Of a DNA stretch of 36,614 nt, positions 32,732 through 36,614 are shown in pieces (within the stretch, counting starts at the first letter, position 1; each line of letters begins with the position of its first letter). The DNA lies in contig JAJPIE010000052.1 in the NCBI GenBank assembly GCA_021324935.1, positions 1-36,614 on the forward strand. Reading direction: 5' to 3'. The DNA is from Acidobacteriota bacterium. Its GTDB lineage: Bacteria > Acidobacteriota > Terriglobia > Acidiferrales > UBA7541. The notes below the pieces were generated by a model. The model was not told where the DNA came from. It searched no databases and saw only the letters and a program-made list of their open reading frames with translations. A program made the translations under genes and the position numbers.

Positions 32732-35700
32732 ATGTGTAGTTGGCGGCGCCAGCCGAACTGGGGACACCCGGACCACGACGCGTGTGGCACGGGCTTTGTC
32801 GCGCGCCTCGGAGGGCCACCGACTCACGAGATGCTGCAATTGGCCTTGCAAGCGCTGGAGAGGCTATCGCACCGCGGTGGAGTCGACGCCGATGGCGCCA
32901 GCGGCGACGGTGCCGGCATCCTGAGCAGTCTTCCGGTCGGCTTTCTCCGGGCCCGGGCATCCGAAGAGCAGATTTCGCTTGGCGAGGTTTTTGGTGTTGG
33001 GATGCTATTCGTCCCGCACACGCGTGTGGCGGACGCGCGACACGCGATCGAAGACGCCATCGGCCGCAGCAAGCTGCGATTTGCCGGATGGCGCAAAGTC
33101 CCCGTGAATCCCAATGCTTTGGGGCAGCGCGCATTTGAGACCATGCCGGAAATTTGGCAGTTCTTTATCGAGCCCGTACTGCCAAAAACGCCGGTGACCG
33201 GCGGCGAGGCCAAGTTCGAGCGCATCCTGGCCCTGCTCCGCAAGCGAGCCGAAGCCTTGCTGCCGGAGCGCTGCTACATCTCTTCGCTCTCTTCGCGCAC
33301 CATCGTTTACAAAGGACTGCTGACGCCCTGGCAGTTCCCGCACTTCTACGAGGATCTCCGCAGTCCCGAATTTGCCGCGCAGTTCGCGATTTTCCACCAG
33401 CGGTATTCCACGAATACCGAGCCTTCCTGGCAGTTAGCGCAGCCGTTTCGCTATGTGGCGCACAACGGCGAGATCAACACTATCGTTGGAAATCGCCGCT
33501 GGCTGCGCGCGCGCGAACGCGAAGTGCGCAAGCGAATCGGTGTAGGCCAGTGGTTTCGGATGTTGGAAGAATACGTCAGCGATTCGGCGAGTTTTGACAA
33601 CGCGCTGGAACTGAAGCTATTGGAAGGGAAGTCCGTCGAGACGGCGATGCTGGCGCTGGTACCGCCGGCGTATACGGAGGATCCCTTTCTCTCGTCCGAT
33701 GTGCGCCGCACGCTGGAAGTGCTTTCGCGCGAGGGCGAGCCGTGGGATGGGCCGGCTGCCATGGTCTTCAGCGATGGCTTGTCGGTCGGGGTGAAGCTGG
33801 ATCGCAATGGATTGCGGCCAATGCGGTACCTCGTCACTCACGACGGCCTGGTGATTGCCGGAAGTGAAGCCGGTCTGGTTGATCTGGAGGAGTCGCGGAT
33901 TGCGGAACGCCACCGGCTGGGTCCTGGCGAGATGATTTTGGCCACGCCCCAGTCTGGCGTGTTCCTCCGTTGGCGCGATCTTCTGAAGAGTGTCACGCGC
34001 CAGGCGCAGCGAAAGGTCCACTCTGTGCCGTCGATTCTGAATATCTCCTGCGAGACGCAGGGCACGCCCGTGAATGAGCCTCGCCGGGTGGCTGGCGCTT
34101 CCGGCTGGACTGACGATCAGTACAAAATTCTGTTCCGCCCCATGTTGAGCGGCAAGGAAGCCGATTGGAGCATGGGCGACGACGCCCCGCCGGCGTTTCT
34201 TTCCGCTCTGCCGCGTCCGCTCTGGGACTATTTCAAGCAGCGCTTCGCCCAGGTCACCAATCCTCCCATTGATCCGTTGCGCGAATCGCATGTGATGTCG
34301 CTGGAAGTTTCGCTCGGCAAATCGCATTGTTTGCCGGGGCCCGTGCTTAGCGCCGCCGAGCTTGTGGCGCTATGTGCAGCGATCCCTGCGCTGCAAGTTG
34401 TCGATACAAGCTTTCCTGCCAACCAGGGAGTCTCGGGCGCACGCCGCTGTTTGACTCAGTGCATATCTACCCCTCTGAGTGGCGGTGCGCGCCCGGGGCT
34501 CCTCCTCCTGACGGATCGCAACCTTTGCCGGAAACAGGCAACGCTGCCCGTCCTGTTGGCGGCCGCGAAACTTTGGAAGAGCGCGGTGAAACAAGGTTTG
34601 GCCGATGTGCCGCTGATCGTCGAAAGCGCGCAGGTTTTTGAAACCCATCACGTGGCTATGCTGCTGGCGGCAGGCGCCAGCGCCGTGGCGCCGTATCTCG
34701 CCGAGGAGTTTGCAGAACGCGAAGAGCCGGGTGGGTTCAAGAAAGTCCGCGCGGCGATATACGGCGGCCTGCGCAAGGTCCTGGCGCGGATGGGAATTTC
34801 CACGCTGGCCAGCTATCGCAACAGCTATTTGTTTGAAGTGCTTGGCCTGGATGAAGAGTTGTGCCACGAGTATTTTGAGGACGCCGGGCGCTACCCGGGG
34901 ACGAAATCGCTCCAACAGCTATTGCAAGACTATTTGAAGATGCACAGCTCGGCGTATGCCGCGGCCGCCGACGAGCTTCCAGATTTCGGCCTTTATCGAT
35001 TCCGCAAAGGCGCGGAGTTGCACGCAAGTTCGCCAGAATTCGTGCGCCGGCTGCACGCCCATGTGCGCAAGCCACAACCGGATAGCTACGCGGCGATCGA
35101 GCAGCTCAGCCATGCCTCCGGCACAATTTTCCTGCGCGACCAGTTGGAAATGGTTCGCGAACAAGCGGCGCCGCTGGAGGAAGTGGAATCCGTCGATTCG
35201 ATTCTGCGGCGCTTCAGCACGCAGGCGATGTCACTCGGCTCGTTGAGCCCGGAAGCGCACAAAACGCTCACCTTGGCGATGAATCAGATCGGCGGCCGCA
35301 GCAATACTGGCGAGGGCGGGGAAGATCCCGATTTGTATGCCACTCCAGGCGCATCGAGCAAGGTGAAACAAGTGGCCTCCGGCCGATTCGGCGTCACGGC
35401 AGAATACCTCGTGCGCGCGGAGGAACTTGAAATCAAGATGGCGCAGGGCTCGAAGCCCGGCGAGGGCGGGCAGCTTCCGGCTCGCAAGGTGACGGAGTAT
35501 ATCGCGCGCATTCGCCATGCGACGCCCGGCACACCGCTGATTTCTCCGCCTCCGCATCACGATATCTACAGCATCGAGGATCTGGCGCAGTTGATTCACG
35601 ATCTGCGCGCCGTAAATCCGCAGGCGCGCATTGGCGTGAAGCTGGTCTCCGGCACGGGCATTGGCGTCATCGCTGCAGGCGTGGCCAAGGCCGGCGCAAA

Positions 35701-36614
35701 TGTGATTACCGTCAGCGGCCACAACGGCGGCACAGGCTCGTCTCCGCTGACGTCCATCAAAAATACGGGCCTGCCCTGGGAAATCGGATTGCGCGATACG
35801 CACGAAACTTTACTGTGCGCCGGCTTGCGTTCCCGGGTTTCTTTGCGGGTGGATGGCGGGATGCGTTTCGCTCGCGACATTCTGATGGGCGCGATTCTTG
35901 GCGCCGACGAATTTGGCTTCGGCACCTCCGCGCTGATTGCCATCGGCTGCGTCATGGCGCGCCAATGTCATCTCAACACGTGTCCCGTGGGAATTGCCAC
36001 CCAGGATGAAACTCTGCGGATGCGCTTCAACGGCAAGCCGGAGATGGTGGTCGCTTATTTTCGTTCGCTGGCCGAAGAAATCCGCCGCAACATGGCGGAA
36101 CTTGGCGTTCGCTCGCTGACCGAGCTTCGCGGGTGGTACGATCGCCTGGAGACCAAGTCCGGCCTGGATGCACTGCTGGTAATTCCCGTGTCCAACTCGG
36201 GGCGTGTCGTCCCTCAGCAAACGCCGGTACCGGAGACGAGCGGCGCCGAAGTCGAAGAATTGTTCCAGCAGCCGAAGTCACCCAGCGCTAGTCCCACGCT
36301 GATTTACAATTTTCATCGCAGCGTCGGCAGCCATTTGAGCGGCGAGCACATGCGTTATCGCCTGAAGCATGCCACTCACTCCTACGCGACGCACGAATTC
36401 AGCGGCACTGCCGGCCAGAGTTTTGGAGCCTTTCTCTCCAAAGGCCTGGAGCTGAATCTTTACGGCGAGGCAAACGACTACGTCGGCAAGGGCCTCTCCG
36501 GCGGCACCATCGTGATTCGCGCAGGCCATACCGCCTCAAAGCGCGGAGACGTCCTGGCCGGCAACACCGTGCTTTACGGCGCGACCTCGGGCCAGCTCTT
36601 CATCGCCGGGCAAG
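32732..36614 (+). CDS. gltB: Glutamate synthase large subunit (3'-truncated by window end)
   Basis: Makes two glutamates from glutamine and 2-oxoglutarate. 1294 of an expected ~1500 residues are present, with no stop before the window ends. Order: class II glutamine amidotransferase domain with the N-terminal nucleophile Cys18 in HDACGTGFVA, so a 17-residue propeptide must be removed (RLSHRGGVDADGASGDGAG, HNGEINTI follow); the central domain (to about 780, e.g. LLLLTDRN); the FMN/synthase domain (GGRSNTGEGGEDP near 852, KPGEGGQLPARKV near 908, SGHNGGTGSSPLTS near 995); the 3Fe-4S cysteines Cys1073, Cys1079 and Cys1084 (CVMARQCHLNTCPVG); and the start of the C-terminal beta-helix (GKGLSGGTIVIR). 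ATG 32732 is the only start that keeps the propeptide. The small subunit gltD is not in the window. Confidence 0.95.
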   Translation, partial: MCSWRRQPNWGHPDHDACGTGFVARLGGPPTHEMLQLALQALERLSHRGGVDADGASGDGAGILSSLPVGFLRARASEEQISLGEVFGVGMLFVPHTRVADARHAIEDAIGRSKLRFAGWRKVPVNPNALGQRAFETMPEIWQFFIEPVLPKTPVTGGEAKFERILALLRKRAEALLPERCYISSLSSRTIVYKGLLTPWQFPHFYEDLRSPEFAAQFAIFHQRYSTNTEPSWQLAQPFRYVAHNGEINTIVGNRRWLRAREREVRKRIGVGQWFRMLEEYVSDSASFDNALELKLLEGKSVETAMLALVPPAYTEDPFLSSDVRRTLEVLSREGEPWDGPAAMVFSDGLSVGVKLDRNGLRPMRYLVTHDGLVIAGSEAGLVDLEESRIAERHRLGPGEMILATPQSGVFLRWRDLLKSVTRQAQRKVHSVPSILNISCETQGTPVNEPRRVAGASGWTDDQYKILFRPMLSGKEADWSMGDDAPPAFLSALPRPLWDYFKQRFAQVTNPPIDPLRESHVMSLEVSLGKSHCLPGPVLSAAELVALCAAIPALQVVDTSFPANQGVSGARRCLTQCISTPLSGGARPGLLLLTDRNLCRKQATLPVLLAAAKLWKSAVKQGLADVPLIVESAQVFETHHVAMLLAAGASAVAPYLAEEFAEREEPGGFKKVRAAIYGGLRKVLARMGISTLASYRNSYLFEVLGLDEELCHEYFEDAGRYPGTKSLQQLLQDYLKMHSSAYAAAADELPDFGLYRFRKGAELHASSPEFVRRLHAHVRKPQPDSYAAIEQLSHASGTIFLRDQLEMVREQAAPLEEVESVDSILRRFSTQAMSLGSLSPEAHKTLTLAMNQIGGRSNTGEGGEDPDLYATPGASSKVKQVASGRFGVTAEYLVRAEELEIKMAQGSKPGEGGQLPARKVTEYIARIRHATPGTPLISPPPHHDIYSIEDLAQLIHDLRAVNPQARIGVKLVSGTGIGVIAAGVAKAGANVITVSGHNGGTGSSPLTSIKNTGLPWEIGLRDTHETLLCAGLRSRVSLRVDGGMRFARDILMGAILGADEFGFGTSALIAIGCVMARQCHLNTCPVGIATQDETLRMRFNGKPEMVVAYFRSLAEEIRRNMAELGVRSLTELRGWYDRLETKSGLDALLVIPVSNSGRVVPQQTPVPETSGAEVEELFQQPKSPSASPTLIYNFHRSVGSHLSGEHMRYRLKHATHSYATHEFSGTAGQSFGAFLSKGLELNLYGEANDYVGKGLSGGTIVIRAGHTASKRGDVLAGNTVLYGATSGQLFIAGQ

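Noticed and set aside
34400..34520. Possible frameshift in gltB, because this part departs from the usual family wording
   Set aside because: The frame stays open from 32732 to the window end, the spacing between flanking conserved segments matches the family, and LLLLTDRN resumes in frame.

Overview
The window looks like ordinary chromosome from a GC-rich, diderm soil-type bacterium, most probably an Acidobacteriota. This lineage call is an inference from gene content and order: a ToxR-like winged-helix/TolB/TPR regulator, many exported TPR proteins, a DUF2252 protein, a porin with an N-terminal coiled coil beside a cupredoxin, and extended -10 boxes of the type TGnTARAAT placed directly before start codons. 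No marker gene (rRNA, rpoB) is present to confirm it. I saw no tRNA, rRNA, CRISPR array, insertion sequence or prophage.

Layout. 386-2891 (minus): a DUF2252 protein and serine hydroxymethyltransferase (glyA). 3131-5134 (plus): cysteine synthase (cysK) and serine acetyltransferase (cysE), so serine/glycine and cysteine synthesis lie back to back. 5187-5576 (minus): a YCII-domain protein. 5893-7353: prolyl-tRNA synthetase of the archaeal/eukaryotic-like class. 7514-11433: a small membrane-anchored protein, a PBP1B-type peptidoglycan synthase with a UB2H-like domain, and an exported TPR protein. 11483-13387 (minus): a transmembrane winged-helix regulator with periplasmic TolB-like and TPR regions, divergent from a two-lobed retropepsin-like aspartyl protease (13571-14482).

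14542-21924 is one tightly packed plus-strand operon: exported TolB-like/TPR protein, NfeD membrane protease, slipin (SPFH), SPOR-domain protein, apolipoprotein N-acyltransferase (lnt) and release factor 2 (prfB). prfB needs a programmed +1 frameshift, and the site is visible. 22154-26802: a hybrid histidine kinase, an outer-membrane beta-barrel protein and an exported cupredoxin with amicyanin-like copper-ligand spacing, the last two overlapping by one base. 27024-29612: metK and ahcY (SAM synthesis and SAH removal), with a dyad-rich control region before metK and a strong terminator after ahcY. 29775-32638: tldD and pmbA/tldE, overlapping. 32732-36614: gltB, cut by the window end.

The window is mostly core metabolism and cell envelope, and I did not find a clearly new defence or mobile system. 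The leads most worth checking are: the metK control region; the regulator/double-DTG-protease/TPR neighbourhood; the kinase-porin-cupredoxin module; the TPR protein directly after PBP1B as a possible activator; and a recurring promoter layout that predicts very short-leader or leaderless mRNAs for three genes.
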